Counted from the first letter of the stretch, positions 52,889 through 61,990 are shown. The stretch: DNA of 64,000 bases from UBA6168 sp965222975 (GCA_965222975.1 CBDCVJ010000069.1:3840-67839); one strand, 5' to 3'. Notes: generated by a model not told the origin, from the letters alone. Program-made: numbers and translations.

Positions 52889-53203
52889 GATGGGTTGATG
52901 TTGGGAAAGGAATTAGAACGTGGGGAGGGTGGGGAATAGTTCCGCTGGTAAAGGGCATTAAAGAAAGCAAAGGGAGGCATTTATGAGTTGAATGCAAGTA
53001 GTGCCTTATTTTGGAATTGGCTGTACTTCATCATTTGTGCTTGAATGTAGGTACAGGACAAAGTCACTGCGGCCAGCAACGAGCCTTGTCTTTGAAAGTG
53101 GAGGAAATCTTTCGCTAACGGGGAAAGATGAATTTATTTTGGTAATATTGTTTTTTTACCGAATTGTTCAATCTGAATTATGAAAATATTTAAATAAATA
53201 AGT
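52889..53203. other. Intergenic region carrying one copy of a dispersed repeat
   Basis: A 315-bp gap. It contains AGGGCATTAAAGAA (52952-52965) and CCAGCAACGAGCCTTGTCTT (from 53073), both of which recur in the same order at 62083-62199. No gene recognised. Confidence 0.55.
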
Positions 53204-54082
53204 ATGTACGAAAGGGATTTTAAAAGACTAACTGTAAAAGAAAAACAAATAAGTGAAAAATATCTAAAACATCTGAATGAAATTGGATGGAAATATATGC
53301 TTAACGATTTTGTTGATTCTTTTTTACATGTTTATGGTAATCTTCCTGCTGTAGCATTTAATTTGTCTCTATTCCCAAATATTAGAATAGTTTTAGAGTT
53401 TCTTGATGGGAATCTTGAAAACTCACAACCAGAATTAATACTTGAAAATTTTAAATTGCTTTTAAATGAAAGAAGAATTAGAGAAAGAGATATTCTGAAT
53501 TTTATCAATAAAAACTACGGATATTTCATTCCTGCATCAATTGCAATTGATTACAGCAACTGGGGGCATCACGAATTGTATGTTTTTCCTGAATTTCCTT
53601 TAGGGACAAATTTTATAGCGGATTATTTGATAGTCGGCAAAAATTCAGATGGGTATCACCTCATGTTTGTTGAATTAGAAACTGCTTATGATTCTATTTC
53701 GAATAAAAACGGCGAATTCGGATCAAGTATTAGGAAGGGGTTATCTCAAATATCAGAATGGCAACACTGGCTAGAGAAAAACTATTCTCATTTGAAACCT
53801 ATTTTTGAGAAACATAAATCTGACTTTTCTGTAATTCCAGATGAATTATTCGAGTATGATTCTACAAGGATTTCTTTTGCTATAGTATGTGGTAGAAGGA
53901 TTGATTTTAACCCTAAAACACGTTTACTTAGAAGAAAGGAATTACAAAATAACAGAACGATAATTCTTCATTATGATAATATAATTGAATTATCAGAAAG
54001 AATGGTTCGATATCGAAGTTTAGGTGGATCAGGCTATTTAACAAGAGAGGGTGCAACAGCGGAGTATACTGGCAAAGAATAA
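53204..54082 (+). CDS. Shedu-like (DUF4263) PD-(D/E)XK nuclease, putative phage defence protein
   Basis: A 292-residue protein. Residues 1-115 are an alpha-helical lead without recognised motif. Residues about 120-240 match the Shedu SduA core pattern: Glu130 in YVFPEFPLG, Asp140 in FIADYLIVG, then YHLMFVELETAYD (Glu157/Glu159), and SIRKGLSQISEWQHWLEKNY. The order E...D...ExE and the following Gln-Ile-x-x-Trp helix are characteristic of DUF4263. Established: Shedu systems are single-gene anti-phage defences with nuclease activity. Noticeably AT-richer than core genes, isolated, and located in the region with transposase and repeats, which fits horizontal transfer. Assignment by motif only. 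Confidence 0.72.
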   Translation: MYERDFKRLTVKEKQISEKYLKHLNEIGWKYMLNDFVDSFLHVYGNLPAVAFNLSLFPNIRIVLEFLDGNLENSQPELILENFKLLLNERRIRERDILNFINKNYGYFIPASIAIDYSNWGHHELYVFPEFPLGTNFIADYLIVGKNSDGYHLMFVELETAYDSISNKNGEFGSSIRKGLSQISEWQHWLEKNYSHLKPIFEKHKSDFSVIPDELFEYDSTRISFAIVCGRRIDFNPKTRLLRRKELQNNRTIILHYDNIIELSERMVRYRSLGGSGYLTREGATAEYTGKE

Positions 54083-54279
54083 AAGTTTGGACATATGCCG
54101 ATAGTGCAGCCCAGTTTCCTCAAATTTAGTGTAACCTAACTTGATATGCCTAATCATGCAGTCTGTGACTGTCAAAAATCCAGAAGAATTAATATAACGT
54201 GAGCTACTGCTTTCTACCGATTTTTTATTCCAATGGGACATCCTTAGTTCACGTTAAAATAATAATGGGTTTCACAAAC

Positions 54280-55723
54280 CTAAATTCCTCCCTCAAACAA
54301 ATCCTCCAATCCCAACACCTGTTCCACCAACCCCAAACTATGCTTATTTCCTTTCAATCCAAAAGTCGTTAGCATAGTAAGCAACAAATATTTTTTCGTT
54401 TTAGTAGTCTCTTGAAAAATCCGCATTTTTTCTCGTAAATTATTCGCATAATTTTCATTGATCGTAAATTCTGTATTGTAATATTTAATTTCAAAAATAT
54501 TAATCACATTGTCATTTCGATCCAATAATAAATCTATTTGAGCCCCTTTCTCATCAGTATTTCCTTGTTTAATAAAAGTAGATGCTTTGGAATAAACACC
54601 TGCAATGTCCAAAGCCTTTTTAATTTGTGGGATATGTTTCAGGCAAATATTTTCAAAAGCATACCCACTCCATATTTTATAGGCTTGGGTTTGACTTAAA
54701 TGTTTCCATGTTCCGCTCCCGCTATTTTTTTCTTTTTCAATAAATCGTAAATAAAAAAGGGAATATTCATCCGTCAGTCGGTAAAGGGTATCTTTTTTCT
54801 TTTTTCCAAATGGAATATAAGAGGTAATAAATCCCGATTGTTCCAACTCTTGCAAAACTTTTGATGTGCTACCTCCTTCTGATATTTTTGCTTTATGTAC
54901 AATTTTGGATCGGGTCAATCCTTGGTGTGATGTGCCCAAGGAACGGATGATAAAAATATGTTTTTCTGCATTCGAAAATAGGGAAGGATAAAGCCTCGAA
55001 AACTCATCTCTTAAAATTCCCTCAGGCGAAAAACATATATCATCGATATTTTGTACTGGACTTTTTCCGGCTTTTATTTCTTTTAAATAATGCGGGATAC
55101 CGCCCAGTGCCATGTATAGTTCAATAATTTGGTTGCGCTTAAATCCAATTTTTTTATTTTTTAAATATTCTTCGGTTTCAGCTAATGTAAAAGGTTGGAG
55201 AAAAATGCGCTTGGTAATTCTATTATGTAGCCCGCCTTTATTATTAACGACTTTATCTATCATCCAGGAGGCAGCCGAACCACAGATGACCACCACCACA
55301 TTTTTATTGACCGCCCAACTGTTCCAAAAAAAAACCAAGTCCTGTGAGAAAATCAGATTTTCGAGTGGCCAACCAGGGCAGTTCATCAAAAAAAATAACG
55401 CATTTTTCTTTTTTGATTTTTTGTTCCAAATGAATGACCAACATTTGCAAAGCTTCCAGCCAATTGGCAGGTTCTTTCATCGGCACATTACTTTGCTCGT
55501 ATTGCCCGAGTGTAAAGCTGAAATGTTGTAATTGCTTTTTGAGCGAAACGTCTTGCAATCCCGTTATTTCAAATTGGATTCGCTCTTTGTAAACTTCTTT
55601 TATCAAAAAAGTTTTGCCGACCCTTCGTCTGCCGATGACGGCGACCATCTCTGCTCCTTTCGATTGCAGAGCTTCTTCTAAAATGGCTTGTTCTTTATGG
55701 CGGCCTATAAGGGTTTTATCCAT
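54280..55723 (-). pseudogene. DUF234-type AAA ATPase, frameshifted in a T9 run
   Basis: Two overlapping frames (about 55723-55304 and 55389-54280) join into one ATPase of the archaeal ATPase/DUF234 family. The N-terminal part has IGRHKEQAILEEAL, Walker A IGRRRVGKTFLI and Walker B CVIFFDELPWLA; the C-terminal part has VVVICGSAASWMID, TLAETEEYLKNKKIGF, a winged helix and the DUF234 nuclease-like end (LLLDRNDNVINIFEIKYY). The joint is GLGFF-LEQL versus FFWNSWAV: the minus strand has nine T (plus-strand A run at 55326-55334); eight would restore a continuous protein. The extended frame to 55798 crosses an inverted repeat, so the MDKTLIGR start is chosen. Mutation, slippage or sequence error are all possible. 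Confidence 0.75.
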
Positions 55724-55754
55724 TGTAGTTTTGTATACCAAATTTTGCCTGACC

Positions 55755-55787
55755 AGATATGACAAATCTGCAAAATTTGTCATATCT
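55755..55787. repeat. 13-bp inverted repeat upstream of the ATPase gene
   Basis: AGATATGACAAAT / ATTTGTCATATCT with a 7-nt loop, perfect, 32 nt before the chosen ATPase start. Confidence 0.7.
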
Positions 55788-55805
55788 AATCCTTCCATTA
55801 TGCAT

Positions 55806-55928
55806 ACATTTCGCCCGAAATAAAAATTATTTCGGGCGAAATGTAGTCAAAAATACATGCATTTCGCCCGTTATAAAAATTATTTCGGGCGAAATGTGAT
55901 TCAAAAAAGGTACATTTCGCCCGAAATA
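55806..55928. repeat. Array of two and a half palindromes
   Basis: Palindrome 1 (55806-55844) has 17-bp arms ACATTTCGCCCGAAATA; palindrome 2 (55860-55896) has 11-bp outer arms of the same word; a half copy follows at 55912-55928. The second palindrome and the half copy recur at 62246-62312 downstream of pheS. Confidence 0.8.
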
Positions 55929-55930
55929 AA

Positions 55931-55959
55931 AAAGGTCAACCCTCAACAGATTGACCTTT
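55931..55959 (-). terminator. Terminator of the tail-fibre-like gene
   Basis: On the minus strand AAAGGTCAA / TTGACCTTT (9-bp stem, 11-nt loop) is followed by a T run. It is part of the 125-bp module duplicated at 62246-62370. Confidence 0.7.
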
Positions 55960-56013
55960 AATGTTTTACAAAACAATTTTATTTTAAATCAAATCACCTC
56001 CCCAAACAAGCTC

Positions 56014-58119
56014 CTATTTTCTTGGAGCCATATTCATGGCACGATCAAGTACTGCCGAATAATAAACAGTTAATTGATCCAGATTTTCTTTAGTCGGATT
56101 ATCTAATGCCTCTTCTAAATATGGGAACAGAGAGAAATCAAAATTATGATCTTCTAAAACGGATTTGTTTTCTTGAATGATTTGGGTCAATGGTTTACCT
56201 TGAAAATCAACTTTTAATTGATCCTTTAGTGAGGGCACTTGGGTCTGATTATTTTGAGCATTGGCCAATGCTGGGTTTGTTTCAAAATAAGTAGGGTTAT
56301 AATCTTTATTGGTGGCAGCAATAGCCGCTTGCATTTGGTTCATGACAAGCTGCATTTGTTCAACTACTCCTACCAGGTCATTGGTGTTCAGGCCTACTGC
56401 TGTATTAATATAACTAAACAGGTCATTGCCTTGATATTCTGACCAGGCCACTCCAATTATTCTCGCATAATCACCTGTTTTCATGTCTTGAGGTGCTACT
56501 GCAATGGCCATTCCATCGCCATTGCCTGAAGGTAAAATGTAATCGCTTCTGTTTACTTTGCCCATTACTTTTACAGGCACTTGCCCCATGAATGCAATGC
56601 GTTCGTAAAGGTGTTCTTTATCTGCATCGGGCATAGCGCCACTAATCATTGGATTTTCAGAAACCACCATATATTTTTCAGCATTGGCAAAAGACTTTGA
56701 AACCCTGCCACCTTGGACACCAACCACATCACCCAAAGTCATTAATTCCCTGTGATCCTGTTTTTCTAAAAATTCAGCATAGTCCGCTCCGCCAGATTCA
56801 AAAGCAACTCCAATATTCAGTTCATTGTAGGCGATATAACCGCCTAATTGAATCCCATCAACCGTCATGTCAATAAAGCTCCAAACAGCATCATCACAAT
56901 CTCCAGCTACACAAAGACCAGATGCAGCAGCAGCATTAACACCAAACCGAATAATAGCGGTTACAAAATCAATTGTTAGATTATAAGCTCCAAAAGCGTA
57001 TTCATTAACGAAGTACTGATTTGGGGATACTGCAGGTGGTGGATCATCTTCATTCACAATGGCACCAATAATGTCATCAAAACCAGGCACTTGACCGACA
57101 GTGGCCTGAACTACATCTATGGCGATCCCCGTCAATCCATTATTGCCTTCAATTCTTCCTTTGGCTTCTCCTGTCCCACCCCAAAAAGAGATGAAATTAT
57201 TAGACCTTGAAGGATTGTCTGGATTTAATTGAATGGCGATTCCCTGTTCACTTCCCTGCACCCGTAAGGGGTAGGCCAAATATTCATCTTGGCTTGTTGT
57301 AGCTAAGTTTTTATCAATGACAACTTGATCCAAATGAACAGTAGTTCCATGAACATCTAATGTTCCCGTCAATTCTGTAGGGCTGTTTTGACTGACCAAA
57401 AGGCTATTGTTGAGGGTTGTTCCACCATCCACATTTAAGGTGCCTGACAGGTTGGTCGGAGCATTTTGATTGACAGAAACTTCATTGTTAAAATTACTGG
57501 CTCCATCAACTTTCAAACGGTTCAATTCTGAATTTTGGTGGACCTTTAGATTGTCGAATTCCCCATCTGCAAAGTAGGCAGTACCTTCCACATACAAATC
57601 ACCAGATAATGTGGTTGTGCTTCCGTTGTTGACATTAAGGGTGTTGTTAAGGTTGGTAACACCATCCACATCCAAGGTGGAAGTCGCTACAATTTCACGA
57701 TGTTTGACATAAGGAATATAGGTGAGCCCTTGCTGACTGAAGTCAACATATCCATTGCCATCGTTTAAATCAATTTCAACAAGAAGTGTTTTGGCTTCAC
57801 TCCAATAAATTTCATTGAATTGACCAGCACTTGCAGAAGTAGGTTCTCCCTGACCGATCATCAAATTGATCATTCCAAACGGATCGGTTTCGGTAGCGTG
57901 CGTTTCTTGATATTCCGTAAGGCCGGTATGGTCAATGATGGAAAATCGAACACTCAAAGGGGCATTGGGGAGGTTGTTGGCAGGAATATCGACCCCAGGG
58001 ATTTCCTGAGGATTATTGTCAATAATAACTGCTTGATAAGAGATTCCATCAACTTGGGCATGGGCGGCTATCGCACATATGAATAATGAAATCAATAAAA
58101 GGTAAAGTCTATTTTTCAT
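56014..58119 (-). CDS. Secreted tail-fibre-like repeat protein with peptidase-G2/chaperone-like end
   Basis: A 701-residue protein. Signal peptide at 1-21 (LLLISLFICAIAAHAQ). N-terminal domain VDGISYQAVIIDNN...VRFSIIDHTGLTEYQETH (about 22-140), typical of Bacteroidota surface proteins. Residues about 145-290 are short repeats of the form LDVDGVTNLNNTLNVNNGST (beta-helix or fibre). The C-terminal part contains GADYAEFLEKQDHRELMTLGDVV and KYMVVSENPMISGAM, resembling the intramolecular-chaperone/peptidase G2 domain of phage tail fibres, where the fibre trimerises and cleaves itself. Third gene of a three-gene cluster. Confidence 0.75.
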   Translation of the reverse strand: MKNRLYLLLISLFICAIAAHAQVDGISYQAVIIDNNPQEIPGVDIPANNLPNAPLSVRFSIIDHTGLTEYQETHATETDPFGMINLMIGQGEPTSASAGQFNEIYWSEAKTLLVEIDLNDGNGYVDFSQQGLTYIPYVKHREIVATSTLDVDGVTNLNNTLNVNNGSTTTLSGDLYVEGTAYFADGEFDNLKVHQNSELNRLKVDGASNFNNEVSVNQNAPTNLSGTLNVDGGTTLNNSLLVSQNSPTELTGTLDVHGTTVHLDQVVIDKNLATTSQDEYLAYPLRVQGSEQGIAIQLNPDNPSRSNNFISFWGGTGEAKGRIEGNNGLTGIAIDVVQATVGQVPGFDDIIGAIVNEDDPPPAVSPNQYFVNEYAFGAYNLTIDFVTAIIRFGVNAAAASGLCVAGDCDDAVWSFIDMTVDGIQLGGYIAYNELNIGVAFESGGADYAEFLEKQDHRELMTLGDVVGVQGGRVSKSFANAEKYMVVSENPMISGAMPDADKEHLYERIAFMGQVPVKVMGKVNRSDYILPSGNGDGMAIAVAPQDMKTGDYARIIGVAWSEYQGNDLFSYINTAVGLNTNDLVGVVEQMQLVMNQMQAAIAATNKDYNPTYFETNPALANAQNNQTQVPSLKDQLKVDFQGKPLTQIIQENKSVLEDHNFDFSLFPYLEEALDNPTKENLDQLTVYYSAVLDRAMNMAPRK

Positions 58120-58137
58120 GTTGTTATTTTTGTAACT

Positions 58138-58257
58138 ATTCAGAGGTCAGACCGCTTTGCTGTCAGAAGTCAGAAATCAGATGGCTTGAACGTTCACTTT
58201 GGCTGTGTTGTCTGATCTCTGACAGTGAAACGGTCTGACTTCTGACCTCTGCTGAAT
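58138..58257. repeat. Large inverted repeat before the tail-fibre-like gene
   Basis: The left side starts ATTCAGAGGTCAGACCG, the right side ends CGGTCTGACTTCTGACCTCT...GAAT; the CAGAAGTCAGAAATCAGA type words between them also pair. It covers most of the gap between the beta-barrel gene and the tail-fibre-like gene. Confidence 0.65.
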
Positions 58258-58271
58258 AATTGTTTATTTTT

Positions 58272-58922
58272 TTAAAATGGGCAGTAAACGTTTGAAATAT
58301 TGATTAGGAACCCCAGACTGAATTGATGGGCCATTAATTTTAAATGCTCATTATCATTGCCTGAGCTCTGTGTATTAAAAACAGAATACCCGAATTGATA
58401 TTGGAAAGAGATGGCTGATTTGCGGTTTAATTCATAGCAAGCTAAAGCGCCTCCCCATAGCATAAAATTCAATGGATTGTATTCGTCTGATTCACGAATG
58501 TTGTAAGCCTGGTTATTGATCACCTGCGTACCTCTTACAAGGTATTCAGCACCAATGCTTCCAGAAAATGCAATAGAAAAATCCCTTGATTCGATAAATT
58601 TAGCATCCAAGCCAGCTCGGAGGCCTGCATAAGACAAATCCCACTCAAAGAAATTGTCAAGACGAGCGTCGCTGCCGATCGCTCCGTAGTTGTTCCAGCT
58701 TGCGCCATACGTGAAATAAAGTGTGCTGTAGTTCATTAAATATCGGTTGCCAATACCGAAGTGAAATTTACTGGCTGATTGTAAATTTTCGAGCGGAAGC
58801 CCAGCAGAGTTTTCGTATTGAAACTTGGAAACTGTTGGCCCTGTTTTCAGGAAGAGCTGTTGTGCTTTTCCCATCTGGAAAATCCCAACAATGGTGATCA
58901 GTGTAAAAAGTATTTTTTTCAT
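58272..58922 (-). CDS. Outer-membrane beta-barrel protein (porin-family)
   Basis: A 216-residue protein with signal peptide at 1-20 (LFTLITIVGIFQMGKAQ). The mature part consists of alternating amphipathic strands with aromatic ends (YFTYGASWNNYGAIGSD, FEWDLSYAGLRAGLDAKF, SAISFQYQFGYSVFN, HQFSLGFLINIS), typical of PorT/OmpW-size eight-stranded barrels. It overlaps the upstream gene by one base (TAATG), so translational coupling is likely. Middle gene of the three-gene surface cluster. Confidence 0.75.
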   Translation of the reverse strand: MKKILFTLITIVGIFQMGKAQQLFLKTGPTVSKFQYENSAGLPLENLQSASKFHFGIGNRYLMNYSTLYFTYGASWNNYGAIGSDARLDNFFEWDLSYAGLRAGLDAKFIESRDFSIAFSGSIGAEYLVRGTQVINNQAYNIRESDEYNPLNFMLWGGALACYELNRKSAISFQYQFGYSVFNTQSSGNDNEHLKLMAHQFSLGFLINISNVYCPF

Positions 58923-59416
58923 TATTGCTTGATTAATTTTATTGAAAAGGATTGAGCACGCATCTGGCCCCTCAACACATAAGCGCCTATTGGGAGGTCA
59001 TCAAATTGGAGGGTTAGACTTTCACTTGGGTCAAATTCTTCCTGATAAATGAGCTGGCCAGTAATGTGATAAAGAGATATGGTTACAACATCAATTACTG
59101 TTTCTTCGAAATTTAGATGGATGGTTTTATGGAAAGGATTTGGGTAAACAAGGACCTCAAGATTAGTATCAAAACCACTGTTGATCAATGCTGCTTTGAT
59201 CGGTTGCAAAAACCCTTGCCTCAGTTGATGTTGATTGGCGTTAAATGTATTGATAACACTTGCCTGGCCAATGGACTGCTGAATGAAGTAGCTTTTATTA
59301 TTGGCATAAATAAATTCAGAACTTCCTTGTATGCCGAGGGTCTGTTTTACCATGCCTTGTCCCCAAATGGAGGGAAGGGCAAGCATGGAAAAGAGCAATA
59401 GAGTAAAAGTTTTCAT
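58922..59416 (-). CDS. Small T9SS type A cargo protein
   Basis: A 164-residue protein. Signal peptide at 1-19 (LLLFSMLALPSIWGQ). A short mature part (about 20-85, with LRQGFLQPI, a common module in front of sorting domains) is followed by a complete T9SS type A sorting domain (VLVYPNPFHKTIHLNFEETV...LYHITGQLIY...LPIGAYVLRGQ). It is almost all sorting domain and little cargo. First gene of the cluster with the beta-barrel and tail-fibre-like genes. Confidence 0.8.
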   Translation of the reverse strand: MKTFTLLLFSMLALPSIWGQGMVKQTLGIQGSSEFIYANNKSYFIQQSIGQASVINTFNANQHQLRQGFLQPIKAALINSGFDTNLEVLVYPNPFHKTIHLNFEETVIDVVTISLYHITGQLIYQEEFDPSESLTLQFDDLPIGAYVLRGQMRAQSFSIKLIKQ

Positions 59417-59749
59417 CGATAAAGGTTGAATTAAGTTGATGTTTCTGGCCTCATATATCCTGAGACCGGAAAAGGTTACCCTGCTTGTTAATTTTTTTTT
59501 GATCGACAGTTGGTGGGCAAAAGGTTGGATGGACTATTGTTGTTTTGTAAGTATCTAATCACCCGAGAGGGGCTGTGCAAATAGTACGTTTGAGATGAAT
59601 GGACTATTTTAAAGACGGGAAAAGGGGTGGTTATTCAAAGGCATCATGTTCTGGCAAGTTTAGCGCAGCACAACTTGCCAGAACTTTCTTTTTATTTTTG
59701 GAAAATATATTTGTAGCAGCTGGTAGCCATAGGTCTGTACAATTTATAT
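59417..59749. other. Intergenic region with one hairpin
   Basis: A 333-bp gap upstream of the small T9SS cargo gene. It holds the hairpin 59648-59684 near the end of the Mrr-like gene; no other feature recognised. Confidence 0.4.
59648..59684. repeat. 13-bp perfect hairpin
   Basis: GTTCTGGCAAGTT / AACTTGCCAGAAC around an 11-nt loop. T-rich sequence follows on the plus strand, giving it a plus-strand terminator shape, though the genes on both sides are minus-strand. Confidence 0.7.
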
Positions 59750-61015
59750 TCATGTTTTATCCAATTTCTCGAATTTCATATCATCTATTTTTGTATTTTC
59801 AACTTGAATATTCATAGGTTGCGAAGTCATTAAAACACTAACTTTATTATTGCGAAATAAATATTCGTAATCATTAATTTTTTTCCAAGTAGAATCTCTT
59901 TTAATCGGAGAAATTCCCATCTCAAGTTGACTTAATTCAATGTCACCAGATATATAATTCTCTATTGCTTTATAACGGTCAGGTTTGAAATATTTCAACC
60001 AACACGTTTCGGTAGTCTTGTATGAGAAGACGAGATTTTCAATTTGTTTCTTCCTATTTTTATTTAAAATTAATTCAAGATTATTTGAATTAATTTGGAT
60101 TTTTTTCTCTTTAAAATTTCTATGGGGGATTTCTTTTTTATTCCATTTTTCAATAAATAATTGCAAGAGAGGAAAGGTGTCTCTTCCGTTCTTTATCACT
60201 TTCCAACTTCGTAGGTCTTTATGCATTTTATCTCCTTTTGAAAAATTAATTAACATGTTTGTGTTGACATGAGGTTGAATTTCAATCCATACAACGGGAA
60301 TTAAAATGTCATCTTTCCAATCGTGAGATTCGGAATCATGAATAAAACATAAATCAATCAGATTTTTATTAGCGAGATCAATTGCATCCTCCTCAAAACC
60401 ACTATTGCTTATAATTACGCCTTTGGTCGCTTGTATATCTTCAAGCATGAATTTAAAAGGCAACAATTGTGATTTTTTGATAGGTTTTCGTGTAGGCATT
60501 ATTTTTATTGCAAGCAATACATTGTGACCACTAATCTTAGATTCTACTAATAAATCTATCCGATATTTTTCTTTGGAAATACTTCCAACTATTTCTTCAT
60601 TTAATCTAATTTTTGCATTAGGGATTAATTGCTTGTAAATGCTTAATATTGTATTGGCATAAACTTTAAATAACTCCTCATCCAATTCCTCTTTGAAATC
60701 TTTTGATATATCATGAAAAAGCTCAAAAACTTCCTCATTCGAAACATTGAAATTTTCAAGGTTGGATAAAATCTCATAATTCTCTTTTGAATAATCTCGC
60801 TTTGGGAATATTTGATTAATTATCCAGTATATAAAAGTAATAAGTGCAATTAGTAAGGCTAAATAAGTTCCTATTGCCGTTAATTTACTTGGAAGACCCC
60901 ATTTATTCCACTGGGTTTGGCTTGGAAGTAATTTTCTAAGTTTCATTGATTGAGAATTAGATTCTTTAATAGCTAAATTCAAGTATTTTTGACTAATAGT
61001 TTTCAATCCATTCAT
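59750..61015 (-). CDS. Membrane protein with degenerate Mrr-like restriction-endonuclease domain
   Basis: A 421-residue protein from the chosen start (the frame is open to 61075, but the extra part is duplicated intergenic DNA). One membrane helix at about 46-68 (IGTYLALLIALITFIYWII). Residues about 150-230 resemble the Mrr/PD-(D/E)XK fold: YRIDLLVES (Asp154), SGHNVLLAIKIMPTRKP, VKGVIIS-like ATKGVIISNSGFEEDAIDLANKNLIDL. In active Mrr enzymes the middle motif is ExK or QxK; here it reads A-I-K, so catalysis is doubtful. The remaining 190 residues are charged and unrecognised. AT-rich, in the accessory region; may be a degraded defence protein or a membrane-bound sensor. Confidence 0.6.
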   Translation of the reverse strand: MNGLKTISQKYLNLAIKESNSQSMKLRKLLPSQTQWNKWGLPSKLTAIGTYLALLIALITFIYWIINQIFPKRDYSKENYEILSNLENFNVSNEEVFELFHDISKDFKEELDEELFKVYANTILSIYKQLIPNAKIRLNEEIVGSISKEKYRIDLLVESKISGHNVLLAIKIMPTRKPIKKSQLLPFKFMLEDIQATKGVIISNSGFEEDAIDLANKNLIDLCFIHDSESHDWKDDILIPVVWIEIQPHVNTNMLINFSKGDKMHKDLRSWKVIKNGRDTFPLLQLFIEKWNKKEIPHRNFKEKKIQINSNNLELILNKNRKKQIENLVFSYKTTETCWLKYFKPDRYKAIENYISGDIELSQLEMGISPIKRDSTWKKINDYEYLFRNNKVSVLMTSQPMNIQVENTKIDDMKFEKLDKT

Positions 61016-61027
61016 AACACCCGCAAC

Positions 61028-61250
61028 ATGAAGTCTGCGACTGCCAAATCCATAAGGATAAAAACACCCACCCAAACAAATCCTTTAACCCCAACACCTG
61101 CTCCACCAACCCCAAACTATGCTTATTCATTTTCAAACCAAAAGTCGTAATCATAGTAAGCATCAAATATCCTTTATTTTAAATCCTATTTCGAAAAACT
61201 CTCATTTTTTCTCGTAATTTTTCGCATAATTTTCAGTGATCGTAAATAAC
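61028..61250 (-). pseudogene. Remnant of a second DUF234-type ATPase gene end
   Basis: DNA here is closely similar to the 3' end of the ATPase gene at 54.28 kb and its downstream flank: CACCAACCCCAAACTATGCTTATT occurs in both (limited quote CCAAACTATGCTTATT), as do TTTTTTCTCGTAA and TTCGCATAATTTTCA. The flank CATGAAGTCTGCGACTG matches CATGCAGTCTGTGACTG at about 54155. Short deletions destroy the frame. Only the last 50-60 codons remain. Confidence 0.65.
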
Positions 61251-61350
61251 TATACTGGAATCAACTGGGGCGATGCTGGTGACTGTTATCTGAGCCGAAT
61301 CGCAATACTTATTTTGATATTTAGCAAGCAAGCAAACTCAACGAACAGAC

Positions 61351-61426
61351 AACATCTAACATCTAGTAACCCCCTGTTTCAACAGGGGGGCATTAGACAC
61401 AACGAGCGACATCTATCATCTATTCA
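61351..61426 (+). repeat. REP-like flank of the transposase, left copy
   Basis: AACATCTAACATCTAGTAAC, then a hairpin CCCCCTGTT / AACAGGGGG, then a variable part and CATCTATCATCTATTCA. The right copy at 61991-62065 has the same outer words in inverted orientation but a different hairpin sequence. Confidence 0.75.
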
Positions 61427-61471
61427 AACCTGTCCCGTATCTCGCTTCGAGAACATTATATCAAAACAAGA

Positions 61472-61912
61472 CTACACCCCCAAATACCTAGTCATCCCAT
61501 ATTTCGCCATAAACTCCTCGCATTCCTCCTTGAAGCTTTTTTTCCGATGGTGATCTTCCTGGTTTTTGATGTAATTCCTGACCACTTCCACCTGCGATTG
61601 ACTGACGGATACAGCATAATAATCGTCCGCCCAATCGAAATACAATTGGAACAAATTAACCTTGTTCGCCCAACTCGAACTTTCGCCTTTTAAGAGGCTC
61701 ATGATTTGGGCAATGTTTTGGTCGCAGGCCATGGAGATGAGACAGTGGACGTGGTCTTCCCAACCATTGATGAAGTCGAGGTAGATTTTTTTCTCCTTTG
61801 CATAGGACTTAATATGCTTGAATAGTTCTATGCGTTTGTTTTTGCTTTTCATGAACGGCTGCCGTTTTTTAGTGGCCCAAACGGCGTGTATCCATATGCG
61901 GACTTGTGCCAT
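61472..61912 (-). CDS. IS200/RAYT-like Y1 transposase
   Basis: A 146-residue HUH-superfamily (Y1) transposase. HUH motif in GWEDHVHCLISM, catalytic Tyr in EVVRNYIKNQEDHH, and the start MAQVRIWIHAVWATKKRQPF characteristic of REP-associated tyrosine transposases of Bacteroidota. The longer frame to 61969 adds unlikely codons. It is flanked by inverted REP-like elements, which is the known RAYT arrangement: the protein cuts single-stranded REP hairpins. It appears intact. Confidence 0.9.
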   Translation of the reverse strand: MAQVRIWIHAVWATKKRQPFMKSKNKRIELFKHIKSYAKEKKIYLDFINGWEDHVHCLISMACDQNIAQIMSLLKGESSSWANKVNLFQLYFDWADDYYAVSVSQSQVEVVRNYIKNQEDHHRKKSFKEECEEFMAKYGMTRYLGV

Positions 61913-61990
61913 AGTTTTCTCTTTGTGGTGTTTAGTTTTTAATAGAACACCAAATATAGAAATGCTCATGGAAATGTGAAAAAAGAGGGC

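Noticed and set aside
55806..55928. CRISPR-like array
   Set aside because: Only two and a half palindromic units, unequal spacing and no spacers or cas genes.
56014..58119. Prophage remnant suggested by the tail-fibre-like protein
   Set aside because: It has a signal peptide, sits with T9SS and barrel genes, and no capsid, terminase or integrase gene is present.
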